Source: Geobacter sp. FeAm09 | GTDB taxonomy: Bacteria > Desulfobacterota > Desulfuromonadia > Geobacterales > Pseudopelobacteraceae | NCBI RefSeq assembly: GCF_008330225.1 | Contig: NZ_CP042466.1 | Coordinates: 2,474,001-2,538,000, forward strand | DNA length: 64,000 nt | Reading direction: 5' to 3' | In this document: positions 44,945 through 53,427 of the stretch, one piece after another | How positions within the stretch are numbered: the stretch's first letter is position 1 | How the letters are laid out: each line of letters begins with the position of its first letter | Position numbers and translations under genes: made by a program | The notes under the pieces: model-generated | Seen by the model: the letters and a program-made list of their open reading frames with translations, nothing else | Told to the model about the DNA's origin: nothing | Databases searched by the model: none

Positions 44945-45187
44945 TCATTCTGCAGCCAAGGCTTCAGCCGGTTCGCCGGCGTCTCCACCATGCGCTTTGC
45001 CCCTGTGGCGATAGATGGGGCACCTCTCGTAATCGTCGCCACAGAAGGCTATTATGCCGGAGATGGTCCTGCTTGAGATGGCGTAGCAATAACACTCGGG
45101 AAACGGGGTTTCCAGGAACCGGCACATATCGGGCCGAGGCTGCTTGCCCTTTTCATCAGCCGTCCCGCAACGTGCATCTGCCGGCAT
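44945..45187 (-). CDS. Small Cys-rich protein
   Basis: 80-residue soluble protein with five clustered Cys: CRFLETPFPECYCYA, AFCGDDYERCPIY. The spacing (C-x10-C-x-C ... C-x6-C) could bind a metal or Fe-S cluster. I recall similar small proteins in Geobacter relatives but cannot name a family. It follows the hemerythrin gene with 11 bp between (or overlaps it from GTG 45205) and is probably cotranscribed. The function may be tied to oxygen or metal sensing by that neighbour. Confidence 0.55.
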   Translation of the reverse strand: MPADARCGTADEKGKQPRPDMCRFLETPFPECYCYAISSRTISGIIAFCGDDYERCPIYRHRGKAHGGDAGEPAEALAAE

Positions 45188-45198
45188 CGCTGTGAATC

Positions 45199-45627
45199 CT
45201 AGCACGCCAGGAACGCCTCGAAGGCCCGGTCATACCACTGGATATGCACCAGCCAGAGCAGGCGCAGGTAGCCCAGATCTTCCGGCACTACCTCCAAATG
45301 CCTGCTGAAGCGCTGGCGCAGTTCCGCCGTTTTGCCATAGATGAACTGGTGGTGGAGGTGGTGCTGTACGGTCTGCGGAAAGCCCACCATTCCCATGTAG
45401 CTGTTCTCACAGCCGATGTGCTCCGCCATGCGCTTCAGCAGCAGGTCGAAATCTGCGACGAAATCATTGTCATGCTGTTGAATCAGCTTTTCGAACATGT
45501 CGTTCAATTGCCAGACAATGCTCCGGTAGCGGCTGTCGCAGGCGATTTTATCGCCTCTCAAGGCGGCTGGGTCATCGTACGCAGTCGTCGGCCCCCAAAC
45601 AAGGTGCCGGTAATCGTGAGGGTCCAT
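45199..45627 (-). CDS. Bacteriohemerythrin-like protein (paralog 3)
   Basis: 142-residue hemerythrin-fold protein, more divergent from paralogs 1 and 2 but sharing CDSRYRSI, AEHIGCENSYMGMVGFPQ, HHLHHQF and LVHIQWYDRAFEAFLAC. The first-helix His is Trp (SIVWQLND), and Asn follows, so the diiron ligand set appears altered as in paralog 2. ATG 45627 is clear. It sits between a Cys-rich protein and the cytochrome cluster, separated from the latter by a terminator. Confidence 0.85.
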   Translation of the reverse strand: MDPHDYRHLVWGPTTAYDDPAALRGDKIACDSRYRSIVWQLNDMFEKLIQQHDNDFVADFDLLLKRMAEHIGCENSYMGMVGFPQTVQHHLHHQFIYGKTAELRQRFSRHLEVVPEDLGYLRLLWLVHIQWYDRAFEAFLAC

Positions 45628-45727
45628 GCAACTTCCTCGTCTTAGGTGGCCCAGCTCTCCTACGCTGGTTTAGGGGTAGTATCAGGCGGTAACGGGCATG
45701 GTGTGCCAATCGGCTTACCGGTGGCTG

Positions 45728-45757
45728 AAAAAAGCGAGGGGGGGAACTTCCCCCCTC
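45728..45757 (-). terminator. Rho-independent terminator after tatA
   Basis: GAGGGGGG/CCCCCCTC hairpin followed on the minus strand by TTTTTT. It ends the cytochrome-tatA operon about 110 bp after the tatA stop. Confidence 0.8.
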
Positions 45758-45865
45758 ATAACAGCGAAGGAGACGTGAGAATAAGCTGGTTGAGCTCCGG
45801 GGCCACAGTTTATGCCCCTTGGCGTGGTGTTACAAATCCCACGGTACAGCGTTGCGGTGAATTAT

Positions 45866-46036
45866 TCAGGTGTCTTTGGGATTAAGCTCCACCTGGTCCT
45901 TCCCTTCCGCGGCCTTTCTGAAGTTACTGATGGCCTTGCCAAAGGAACCGCCAACCTCCGGCAGTTTTCCTACGCCGAAGATCAACACCACCATAAATGC
46001 GATTATGAGCAGTTCCGGGACACCAAAACCGAACAT
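45866..46036 (-). CDS. tatA: TatA/E-type twin-arginine translocase subunit
   Basis: 56-residue protein: one hydrophobic helix (ELLIIAFMVVLIFG), then the hinge GVGKLPEVGG and an amphipathic helix (FGKAISNFRKAAEG), the TatA/E layout. The ideal ribosome site AAGGAGG is 8 nt before ATG 46034-46036. It forms the pore-forming ring of the Tat system together with TatC, which is not in this window. It is the last gene of a cytochrome cluster and lies close to a Tat-signal flavoprotein gene (49815-51722), suggesting a dedicated or extra TatA for that substrate. Confidence 0.9.
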   Translation of the reverse strand: MFGFGVPELLIIAFMVVLIFGVGKLPEVGGSFGKAISNFRKAAEGKDQVELNPKDT

Positions 46037-46107
46037 GTGACTACCTCCTTCCGTGGTGCAAGTTTAAATGTTCACAGCGTAATGGGAGATGCGAAGCCGC
46101 AGCATGG

Positions 46108-46482
46108 TTAATGATCACAGCCATGGCGGTGCCCGGGTCGGTCCTGGTCCGGCAGATGTTCCGGCAAACCGTTCTCTTCCAGAAGCACAAGGTTCTCGCC
46201 AATGGTCCCTTCCCGGGCTTGAAATACCCGGATACCGACACGGCTTAGTTTCTGCTGCATGGCACCGCCGATTTCTCCGGCGGCTATCGCATCTACCCGG
46301 TGGCCGTCAAGCCCGTCCACCGGGTCGCAGGTGCCATACCGGAGAATCTGACCACCGTTGCTGATCGTCGCGACCTCGCAGGTAATCATATCAACCACCA
46401 CATACTCCGGCGCACACGAGAAGTGGCCATACACCCGGCTCGCCAACCCCAGGTTCTGCAGTACCGGAAAACAGACGTTCAC
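46108..46482 (-). CDS. NifX/NafY-like protein in a cytochrome cluster
   Basis: 124-residue member of the dinitrogenase iron-molybdenum cofactor biosynthesis family: VNVCFPVLQNLGLASRVYGHF, YVVVDMITCEV, VDAIAAGEIGGAMQQKL. The C terminus is His-rich (DRPGHRHGCDH), a possible metal site. GTG 46482 gives the usual family N terminus and has GGGGGA 5 nt upstream; coding may extend slightly upstream. Relatives in non-Nif contexts bind Fe-S clusters. Here it could help mature or store clusters for the adjacent redox proteins; no nitrogenase partner is adjacent. Confidence 0.75.
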   Translation of the reverse strand: MNVCFPVLQNLGLASRVYGHFSCAPEYVVVDMITCEVATISNGGQILRYGTCDPVDGLDGHRVDAIAAGEIGGAMQQKLSRVGIRVFQAREGTIGENLVLLEENGLPEHLPDQDRPGHRHGCDH

Positions 46483-46535
46483 GCTGTCCCCCCTGCTTCC
46501 TTGCGTATTGAGGCGCTTCGCTTTTTCATTTACCG

Positions 46536-47156
46536 TTACTGCCAATTCAGGGTATGGCAGGACTGACAACTCATACCGCTTCCCGATACCCCTTCCAGGT
46601 TCGCTCCATGGCAGACCACATTGGCGCAGGTGGTGGTGCCGTTGGTGAGCGCATAGACCCCATGGGAGCTTTGGTTGCTGCTGGTGACATTCTTCCATAC
46701 GGCGATGCTGGCGGGGTGGATCTGCATCGGCCCGCCCAGATGGCAACTGGAGCAGGAGGGGCCGCTGCCGGTGACGCCGGCCAGGGCCTTGCCGTGGCAG
46801 GAGCTGTTGGTGCAGGCGGCGATCCCGCTTGCCGTGACGTAGGCCGCATGATGGGAATAGGTGTAATCGCCCCAGGAGAGCGGATGCACGTGCTGCTGGT
46901 CTCCCATGTGGCACTGGGTGCAGGCAACCTTGGAGGTGCCCCCGGCGTAGTCGCTGCCGTGGCATTCGGCACAGGCACTGATGTTGGCCGTGGCCGCCGA
47001 GCTGTGGCCGCCAGGCAGCCAGGTGGCGGCTACGTGCGCCCCCCCGCTATCGGCGGAGAAGCTGCTCTGGGAGTTTTTGTCACCACAGCCGGCAAGCCCG
47101 AGGACGACGAGTGCCGCCAGCCATATCTTCGGGATAATCGTTCTTATCGATGGCAT
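46536..47156 (-). CDS. Multiheme c-type cytochrome lipoprotein
   Basis: 206-residue protein with a lipoprotein signal (VVLGLAGCGDKN). Canonical haem sites: CAECH, CTQCH, CSSCH and CQSCH. Two further CX4CH sequences, CTNSSCH and CANVVCH, are likely haem sites of the kind seen in Geobacter cytochromes, giving up to six haems. Several extra His may be distal ligands. It overlaps the upstream cytochrome gene by 13 bp. With that cytochrome and the porin it could form a trans-outer-membrane electron conduit. Confidence 0.85.
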   Translation of the reverse strand: MPSIRTIIPKIWLAALVVLGLAGCGDKNSQSSFSADSGGAHVAATWLPGGHSSAATANISACAECHGSDYAGGTSKVACTQCHMGDQQHVHPLSWGDYTYSHHAAYVTASGIAACTNSSCHGKALAGVTGSGPSCSSCHLGGPMQIHPASIAVWKNVTSSNQSSHGVYALTNGTTTCANVVCHGANLEGVSGSGMSCQSCHTLNWQ

Positions 47157-47578
47157 GTGGCGCACCTCTCGTTGTTTTGTCTGCCGTGGCACTTGGCGCA
47201 GGAGGCCGGGTTGATCCGGCCGTCGATCTTGTGCTGGCTCAGGTAGTCGCCACGGTGCGGCAGGTTCCGCTCGGGGGAGTCGGCGAACTTGTCGCTTGGC
47301 TTGATCTCCTCCTTGTGGGCATGGCAGTCGGCGCAGAACGATTCCTCATGGCAGGAGGCGCAGGCCAGGCGCTGCTCCTGGGCGTAAAAGCGGTGCTTGG
47401 GGAAGAAGTCCGCCGCCTTGTGGTTGAACGCCTGCCAGGTGTCGGTATGGCATTCACGGCAATCGGGCATTCCCGTGACCTTCTCCGGGTGTGTTTTGAC
47501 AATGCTGGTGGTGTTGGCGCACGCGTAGAGGGTGCACACGACCAGCGAAACGAACAGTATGATCATGATTCTTTTCAC
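47144..47578 (-). CDS. Pentaheme c-type cytochrome lipoprotein
   Basis: 144-residue protein with signal and lipobox (CTLYACANT) and five CXXCH sites: CRECH, CASCH, CADCH, CAKCH and CATCH at the C terminus. The size and haem count resemble ExtC-type cytochromes of Geobacter, an analogy from memory. It follows the porin gene (4-bp overlap) and precedes the second cytochrome gene. Confidence 0.87.
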   Translation of the reverse strand: MKRIMIILFVSLVVCTLYACANTTSIVKTHPEKVTGMPDCRECHTDTWQAFNHKAADFFPKHRFYAQEQRLACASCHEESFCADCHAHKEEIKPSDKFADSPERNLPHRGDYLSQHKIDGRINPASCAKCHGRQNNERCATCHR

Positions 47579-48909
47579 TTCGCCCTCCCTTCGGTGCCGC
47601 GCCGCATATCGAATGTATAGGTCAGTTTGACCAGACCCGTCACCTCGTTGTCGTAATCCGGGTTCCTGGAGTAGTCCACATCGGCCCCGATCTTCAGGCT
47701 GGGAGTGATGTCGCAGGATGCGGCCCCGATAACGGTGTAGGAATTCTTGATCCCGTTGATGCGGCTGTCGTAGTTCACATCGAAGAAGTCGGCGCTTACG
47801 TCGAAACGGTGGAATTTCTTCGCGGCAAAGACGCGGTATTCGTTGTAGCGCAGTTTGTCCGTGGTGCCGTCCATGCGGTGGATGGCAAACCCGGTCACAA
47901 CGGCACCGGGTAGCAAGAGGGTCGCCTTGCCGCCGTAGTAGTTGCCGTCACCGACGATTTTATAGTCGTAGTTCTTGTAGTCGGCCCCGATGGTCAACGC
48001 CTTGATGGGGATATAGGTGATGCCGCCCCCCAGGCTCTGCACCTTCTCCCGGGGGTCCATCACCCCGCCGGGGTTGGCGGGGCTGATAAGACTGAACACG
48101 TTGGTGGTCATGTGGAAGAAGTAGTCCCGGTAGTTGATGTCCGAGTAGCTTGCATTGATGCTCAGGTTGTCCAGGGGGTTGTAGGTGACGCGGTAGTCGT
48201 GCTCCATCCAGCCGTCGGTGATGGAGTTGTAGGAGGAGCGGCCCACCGCGTCGATCTGTTTCAGCGGGTGGAGCCAGACGTCGAATCCCTCCTCCTCCCG
48301 GTAGCGTTCGCCGCTTTGGCTCGCCTTGAGGGCGCTCACCCCCAGGGTGTAGTATTTGGCCAGGGTGTGGGTGATGCGGCCGCCGTAGATCAGGTCGCCA
48401 CCTTTGTTGTTGGTCTCGGTGACCACGGGGGCGCCGATAAAGGCGGCGGCCGCGAACCCTGCCTTGAAGTCGGAGCGCAGGTACGCCCCGTCCAACCGCT
48501 CTGCGGCGACCCCTTCGGCCACGAACTGGCGCCCCAGGCTGACCACCAGGTTGTTCCTGGGGGCACGGTAGCTGAGATAGCCGTACTGCAGGTCGCCGTC
48601 CCGGTATTTGTCCGTGCTCCGGTCACCAAGGTCGATGCGGCCCCAGCCGCCGAAAGAGAAGGAGAGTCTCCCCTCCTTGTCCAGGTTCGTCGCCGAGAGG
48701 CGCAGGTATTCGTAGGCCGGGTACAAATTTTTCTTATCGATGCTCTCCCTGGCGCGCAGGATGGTGGTGGACTCGCCGGACACGGCGAAGCCCTCCGCCA
48801 GGGCCGGTGCCGCGGCCAGAAGCGGCACAAGGGCCATAATGATTCCTGCGCACAGGCCCACGCCGCTGCGAAAAACGCGGCATGTTCCCATCGTGTCATG
48901 TCTATTCAA
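47575..48909 (-). CDS. Outer-membrane beta-barrel of a porin-cytochrome cluster
   Basis: 444-residue protein: signal peptide (ending APALAE), then alternating beta-strand patterns throughout (GRLSFSFGGWGRIDLGD, LQYGYLSYRAPRNNLVVSLG, IGADYKNYDYKIVGDGNYYGG) and a C-terminal strand VKLTYTFDMRRG. Directly linked to two lipoprotein multiheme cytochromes, so it likely houses them in a conduit for electrons to extracellular acceptors. I chose TTG 48909 for GGAGG 6 nt upstream; ATG 48891 is an alternative. The specific acceptor (Fe(III), electrode, other) cannot be told. Confidence 0.82.
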   Translation of the reverse strand: MNRHDTMGTCRVFRSGVGLCAGIIMALVPLLAAAPALAEGFAVSGESTTILRARESIDKKNLYPAYEYLRLSATNLDKEGRLSFSFGGWGRIDLGDRSTDKYRDGDLQYGYLSYRAPRNNLVVSLGRQFVAEGVAAERLDGAYLRSDFKAGFAAAAFIGAPVVTETNNKGGDLIYGGRITHTLAKYYTLGVSALKASQSGERYREEEGFDVWLHPLKQIDAVGRSSYNSITDGWMEHDYRVTYNPLDNLSINASYSDINYRDYFFHMTTNVFSLISPANPGGVMDPREKVQSLGGGITYIPIKALTIGADYKNYDYKIVGDGNYYGGKATLLLPGAVVTGFAIHRMDGTTDKLRYNEYRVFAAKKFHRFDVSADFFDVNYDSRINGIKNSYTVIGAASCDITPSLKIGADVDYSRNPDYDNEVTGLVKLTYTFDMRRGTEGRAK

Positions 48910-49023
48910 GGCGCCCCTCCTTGCCAATTAGTGGTAATGTCTGCATTGCGTTTTCTCTCCTCCTGCCGGAAAAACCGTACTATCGGTTAACCAAACGGTC
49001 TTCAGTCAAGGGTCAAAGGCGTT

Positions 49024-49052
49024 GGTTGCCCCCGCGCCTGCACGGGGGCAAC
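49024..49052. terminator. Hairpin between the Fe-S gene and the porin operon
   Basis: GGTTGCCCCC/GGGGGCAACC perfect stem without a T run, 35 bp after the Fe-S subunit stop. It may partly separate the flavoprotein/Fe-S operon from the porin-cytochrome operon. Confidence 0.5.
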
Positions 49053-49086
49053 CCATCAGCCATTCAGCCTCGAAGCGTCGCGTGCG

Positions 49087-49785
49087 TCAGGCGTTAGGGT
49101 TGGGATAACCTGCTGCCGTGGCTGCGGCACGGAGGTCTTTCCAGATCTGGGTGACGCGTTTGATCTCCTTCTGGGGGCAGAGATTGTCGCACTGGCCACA
49201 CATGATGCAGTTCCACAAGCCCGCCTGTACCGCATCCACTACGCGGTTCCCTTCGTCGTAGGGATCGTAGAATCGGTAGGCAATGGCAAGCATTTCGGCA
49301 GGGCCGACGAAGGTCGAGGGATTGGCCTTGTATGCGGGGCATCCGGCGGTGCAGACCGTGCAGCGGGTGCACCACTCAATGGCGTTGATTTGATCGATGA
49401 CATTTGTGTCATAGGTCGTGTTGAACTCAACGTCGGTCATCGAAGTGGACCTAGTCCGGCGGTACCGGGCGGTTATGGAGTTGTGGGCCTCGCGTTTGTC
49501 CACGATGAGGTCGCGGATGACCGGTTGACCGGTCAATGGCTCAATGGTGTGAGTCGCGTTGGTGATCGGGGTGATGCAGGCGAGCACCGGCTTGCCGTCC
49601 AGCATCACGGCACAACGGCCGCAGGCGCGGCCACGGCAGCTGTAATCGAAGGCAATCGGGGTGGTTTCGTGGGCAAACTGTATGGCCTCCAGAACCGTCA
49701 TCTTGTCTGTGTACGTTACGCTGACAGTGATCAGCTTCGCTGCGGAATCGACTGAGGGGTCGTACTTGCTGATTTTCAAATTCAT
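49087..49785 (-). CDS. Fumarate-reductase-like iron-sulfur subunit
   Basis: 232-residue protein like FrdB/SdhB. A plant-type [2Fe-2S] domain holds YSCRGRACGRCAVMLDGK and LACIT. The C-terminal part has CTRCTVCTAGCP and CIMCGQCDNLCP, both full CxxCxxCxxxCP motifs, so two [4Fe-4S] clusters are likely instead of the usual [4Fe-4S] and [3Fe-4S]. No export signal is visible; it could leave with the Tat flavoprotein as a complex (hitchhiker). The gene lies 29 bp after the flavoprotein gene. No membrane-anchor subunit gene is nearby. Confidence 0.87.
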   Translation of the reverse strand: MNLKISKYDPSVDSAAKLITVSVTYTDKMTVLEAIQFAHETTPIAFDYSCRGRACGRCAVMLDGKPVLACITPITNATHTIEPLTGQPVIRDLIVDKREAHNSITARYRRTRSTSMTDVEFNTTYDTNVIDQINAIEWCTRCTVCTAGCPAYKANPSTFVGPAEMLAIAYRFYDPYDEGNRVVDAVQAGLWNCIMCGQCDNLCPQKEIKRVTQIWKDLRAAATAAGYPNPNA

Positions 49786-49814
49786 AGAGTTTTCCTTTCA
49801 GGCAGTGGTAGGGC

Positions 49815-51722
49815 TTACACGAACGTGTCAGCAACATCATCCCAAGAAACCTTATCGAACGTGACCTTCTCGAAGGCCATGGTGCCGCTCGTCAGCTTCG
49901 CCGCGATCATGCAATCCCAGTTTGTATCATCCTGAGTGGGATATTCGGGACGGTAATGGCCTCGGGATTCCTGGCGCATCAGGGTGGCATTAACAGCCAT
50001 CTCCGCCAACTCGATCATGTTGTAGTTCTCGATCGCCATCTTCCACTCAGTATTGTAGATCAGCGACTTGTCAGAGCACACCTGGTTGGGCAGGTCTTCT
50101 TTGCGAATCCTGGCCAACTCCGTCGATGCCGCCTCAAGGGCTGCAGTCGGACGCACGACGCTCATGCAGGCGCAGGCCTTCTGAATCCTTTGACGCACCA
50201 CGTGAGGTCGCAGGCCGCCGCTGCCGACGGTACGCGTGCGCATCTCATGGAGCCGCGTGTATTCCGTCACTGCCGGGGTTAGATCGACCTTCGGGGCTGT
50301 GGCGGTCTTAAGCCACGCCAGGGCGCTCCGCAGGGTGTAGGAACCCATGCGGGTATTGAGATACTGGGTGGTCCCGCCACCTGAACCCATGATCCCGGCA
50401 CCACGGACGCAAAAAAGCCCAGGGATGTCGGACATCATGTTCGCGTCTATAACCGGCGTGCCGCCGTGCTCGTACATTTCCAGGCCGAGCTCGAGGAGTT
50501 CGCCGGAGACGTCGATGCCGAAATTATTCTTCCAGAGAGTGGCGTTCCGTGAGTAGGCAATACGAATCTTTGCCAAGACCGTAGGATCTCTGAGGTCGAC
50601 GTAAAGCCCGCCATTCGTCGTACCGTAGCCGTCCGCAATGCGTTTCCCGATGATCTGGTTGAAGAAGGGACGGTCCCGCAGAATGCGTGTCTGGTCCGTA
50701 GCCGACAACTCTTGCAGGAAATACGTGCCGTCCTTGTCGCAAATGTACGCGTTCTCGTTTGCGTCCGCTCCGATGCCGGAGTTGAAGGCATAGGCGATAC
50801 CTTTCGGGCTGATGGAAATGAGGTCGTAGGAACCGTATTCGGCATCGCCAACCCGGGCTCCGTGGCGATAGGCGGCCATGTCGACGTCGGCGGTGTTATC
50901 AGGGACGTTCATGGTGTTGGCGGAAACGGTGTTCCAGCCATGAAACCAGGAACTGCCACCGGTAGCGAGGACCACGGCATTGGCGCGATAGACGCAGAGA
51001 TCGCCGGTGGGCAGATAGACCCCCATCGCACCGACGCATACCCCGTCGTTGATGAGCAGGTCCGTGATCATCGTCAGGTCGTAAATCGTGACCAGTGACG
51101 ACTTGCTCACCTCGTCCTGTAGGTGGCGCGGGAATCCTCCCTCGATCATGTAGACCGACGAATATTTCATCATATACTTCAAGCTACCGTCCGCATTGCG
51201 GCGCGGGAAACACTCACACCCCGTGTTCCCGTAGAACTGGAGATCGGATCGGTTCGGGTCCGAGAGGTCTGCGTTCTTTATAGCCTGTTGGTTGACCCCC
51301 CTCCCACGGTTCAGGACGGAGTCGGCCATATAATTGGTCTTTATACCTTTTCCGTCGGCACTCAGCGGATACCACACGTACTCCACGTCCCAGTTCATGC
51401 CGATACCGCCACTCGCACGGAACGGCCCCTTGTCGACGACGGTAATCTTCCTGTTGTTCTTCATCGCCTCGGTAACTGCGGACATCGCCCCGAATCCAGA
51501 CCCTATGAACAAAATATCACTATCATAGACCCGGTATGTCGGTGTGCCGGTGCCAGTGCTGCTGGTGCTGCTGCCGGCTTCCGACCCCGAACAACCGGTG
51601 AGCCCGACGCTGCCTCCCCCTGCAAGAAGCGCAGATCCCATGGCGAGACCACCGGCTTTCAGGAACCCGCGACGGGACATAATGACCTTGCTGTTCCCTT
51701 GTTCATCTCGATTTTCGCTCAT
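49815..51722 (-). CDS. Tat-exported fumarate-reductase-like flavoprotein
   Basis: 635-residue flavoprotein. Twin-arginine motif MSRRGFLKAGG, then a lipobox-like GLTGC near residue 44, so it is exported folded and perhaps lipid-anchored. FAD motif ILFIGSGFGAMSAV and AVVLATGGSSWFHG match the fumarate reductase/succinate dehydrogenase flavoprotein family, as do RGAGIMGSGGGTTQYLNTRMG and the C-terminal helical domain. Together with the Fe-S subunit it would form an envelope reductase or dehydrogenase of an unknown substrate. The nearby tatA supports Tat export. It lacks close resemblance to SdhA in the middle, so the substrate may differ. Confidence 0.85.
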   Translation of the reverse strand: MSENRDEQGNSKVIMSRRGFLKAGGLAMGSALLAGGGSVGLTGCSGSEAGSSTSSTGTGTPTYRVYDSDILFIGSGFGAMSAVTEAMKNNRKITVVDKGPFRASGGIGMNWDVEYVWYPLSADGKGIKTNYMADSVLNRGRGVNQQAIKNADLSDPNRSDLQFYGNTGCECFPRRNADGSLKYMMKYSSVYMIEGGFPRHLQDEVSKSSLVTIYDLTMITDLLINDGVCVGAMGVYLPTGDLCVYRANAVVLATGGSSWFHGWNTVSANTMNVPDNTADVDMAAYRHGARVGDAEYGSYDLISISPKGIAYAFNSGIGADANENAYICDKDGTYFLQELSATDQTRILRDRPFFNQIIGKRIADGYGTTNGGLYVDLRDPTVLAKIRIAYSRNATLWKNNFGIDVSGELLELGLEMYEHGGTPVIDANMMSDIPGLFCVRGAGIMGSGGGTTQYLNTRMGSYTLRSALAWLKTATAPKVDLTPAVTEYTRLHEMRTRTVGSGGLRPHVVRQRIQKACACMSVVRPTAALEAASTELARIRKEDLPNQVCSDKSLIYNTEWKMAIENYNMIELAEMAVNATLMRQESRGHYRPEYPTQDDTNWDCMIAAKLTSGTMAFEKVTFDKVSWDDVADTFV

Positions 51723-52494
51723 ATCGACTCCTTTCGTACTCTTTTCTCAGATGGGCGGTGCTCAGAATTGCCCTCATACCACGTAACATTCAAAGATCGG
51801 GTAAAGCCGTTTTAGCTTGGCCCCTGGGCTCGGTGCGGCGAACGGCCTGTGATGCGACACAAGGATGCTCGGATCAGCCATAACCGGTCGGACCTTGATT
51901 GCGTAGGGACATCGATAGTGTTCCTTTCTTTTCCTTCCATGACCTCCCTTCCTCACTGATGCAGCGAGAATTCAAGTTTCCCGGATTAAAGGGCAGAACC
52001 GCGCCATGTTACAGCAGGCTCTTTCGTCCCCACCATGTGACCTCCTTTCCGAAATTGACCGCACGCTATCGTTGCCCCTCGGTGCAACCGTTATGCAGGC
52101 GCGGCGGACAACGCCGCTCGAAGTCCTGTATGCGGAAAGCTGAGGGCATAACACAAGCCATGTATGCCTGTAGGGATTTGGTCAGGGCTTCATGCCAATA
52201 GGGGAAAGGCTCAAGCACCAGGAACGAAAAAGCACTCCTGCGCCTCGTTTCCGTGCGTGAGTAGAGCCAGAACTGTGCCAAAGGGTTTCAACGGAGATAA
52301 CAGCCTGAAAAATAGAGACATTCCAGATTCGGACAGCGTTCGTTGTCCTATTAAGCATCCGCGCTTGTCATATGTGACAAAGCCCGTGAAAATTGTCACA
52401 TTTGGTCAAATTTATTGAGGATTGTTTGCATGATCGTGACGTGAGGTAGAGAGGGAAGACTCTTGGAGGGCGGGGACGGGACGGGGCGGGGCTT
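51723..52494. other. Long regulatory intergenic region
   Basis: No supported gene in about 770 bp. It includes the promoter region of the flavoprotein operon and the 3' side of the azoreductase gene. The only pattern I trust is the TTGTCA cluster listed separately (52365-52409). Confidence 0.5.
52365..52409. promoter_or_regulatory. TTGTCA/TGACAA repeat cluster
   Basis: TTGTCA-N4-TGACAA (52365-52380) and a second TTGTCA followed by TTTGGTCAA (52393-52409). The hexamer TTGTCA also occurs at 53365 just before the sigma-54 activator gene and near 55055 just after it. Candidate binding sites for that activator or another local regulator. Confidence 0.4.
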
Positions 52495-53127
52495 TTAAAA
52501 CCGGGTGGCGGCATCCAAGGCTTTTTCTACGGCGGCCCGCCTGAACTGTTCAGCCAAATCCGGTCTCCTGTCGCACCCCTCAATCACGATTGCCTCGAAA
52601 TCGTCGATCCCCATGCGGTGCATGATCGATCTGAGATACGGCACGGAATAGTCATCATCCTTTCCGAAGTGGAAGTCGCCTGTGGAATGAATGTGAAGGC
52701 ACTTTCTCCCTTGGTCCTTCAGAAGCCCCACCGGTCCGGCGGGGGTGTGGGTAAAGGTCATGCCGTCCACGCAGATCGTATCGATATATATCTTGAATTC
52801 CGCAGGAAACCCCAGATTGAACATCGGCGTCACGAACAGATACTTGTCTGCCGTAACGAACTGGTCAACATGCCTCCAAATCCGGCCGATCTTGCGTTTT
52901 TCGTCGTCATTCAGGGATGCAAGGGACCCACCGCCGCGTATTTTTTCCCAACCGTTCAGCACATCGGTGTCGATCCGCTGGATGTTGTCGCGATAGAGAT
53001 CAAGGAAAGCGATCTCGTCCTGCGGGTTGAATTGCACGTATTTATTCAAAAACACCTTGCCGATGGAGAGGCTGCGGGAGTGCTCCACCGGTTTCAGGTT
53101 GCAGGTCACATAGAGCAGTTTTGCCAT
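52495..53127 (-). CDS. FMN-dependent NADH azoreductase/flavodoxin-fold quinone reductase
   Basis: 210-residue AzoR-family protein. N terminus [21 protein letters not shown] is the FMN phosphate region and [17 protein letters not shown] the conserved FMN/dimer segment. It reduces azo compounds or quinones by two electrons with NAD(P)H. ATG 53127 has GGAGG upstream. It lies divergent from the sigma-54 activator gene, which may control it in response to electrophiles or quinones. The substrate is inferred from family only. Confidence 0.88.
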   Translation of the reverse strand: MAKLLYVTCNLKPVEHSRSLSIGKVFLNKYVQFNPQDEIAFLDLYRDNIQRIDTDVLNGWEKIRGGGSLASLNDDEKRKIGRIWRHVDQFVTADKYLFVTPMFNLGFPAEFKIYIDTICVDGMTFTHTPAGPVGLLKDQGRKCLHIHSTGDFHFGKDDDYSVPYLRSIMHRMGIDDFEAIVIEGCDRRPDLAEQFRRAAVEKALDAATRF

Positions 53128-53427
53128 GATCTCCTCCTTTGTATGTGGTGCCCCCCTTCAAGGGAAACGGGGGAACGGCCGTGGCGCCTTCCGGGCGATA
53201 TCAAAAACCCACAGGGCCACACAGTGCGATATGTATGCCAACAATAATTGCCGCGTATAACGGCGCCAGGCAGCGGCAAAGACCTGCGTACCGCCGACAG
53301 GTGGCGACAAATTATGTTGTATTTGGTAAAGATGTTGCATCCTAATAGGTAATATCTGGGCAAATTGTCATATTTAACAAAACATGGTATACGTATCCTG
53401 AGGGCTGCTCATGGGGGAGGAGTTATC

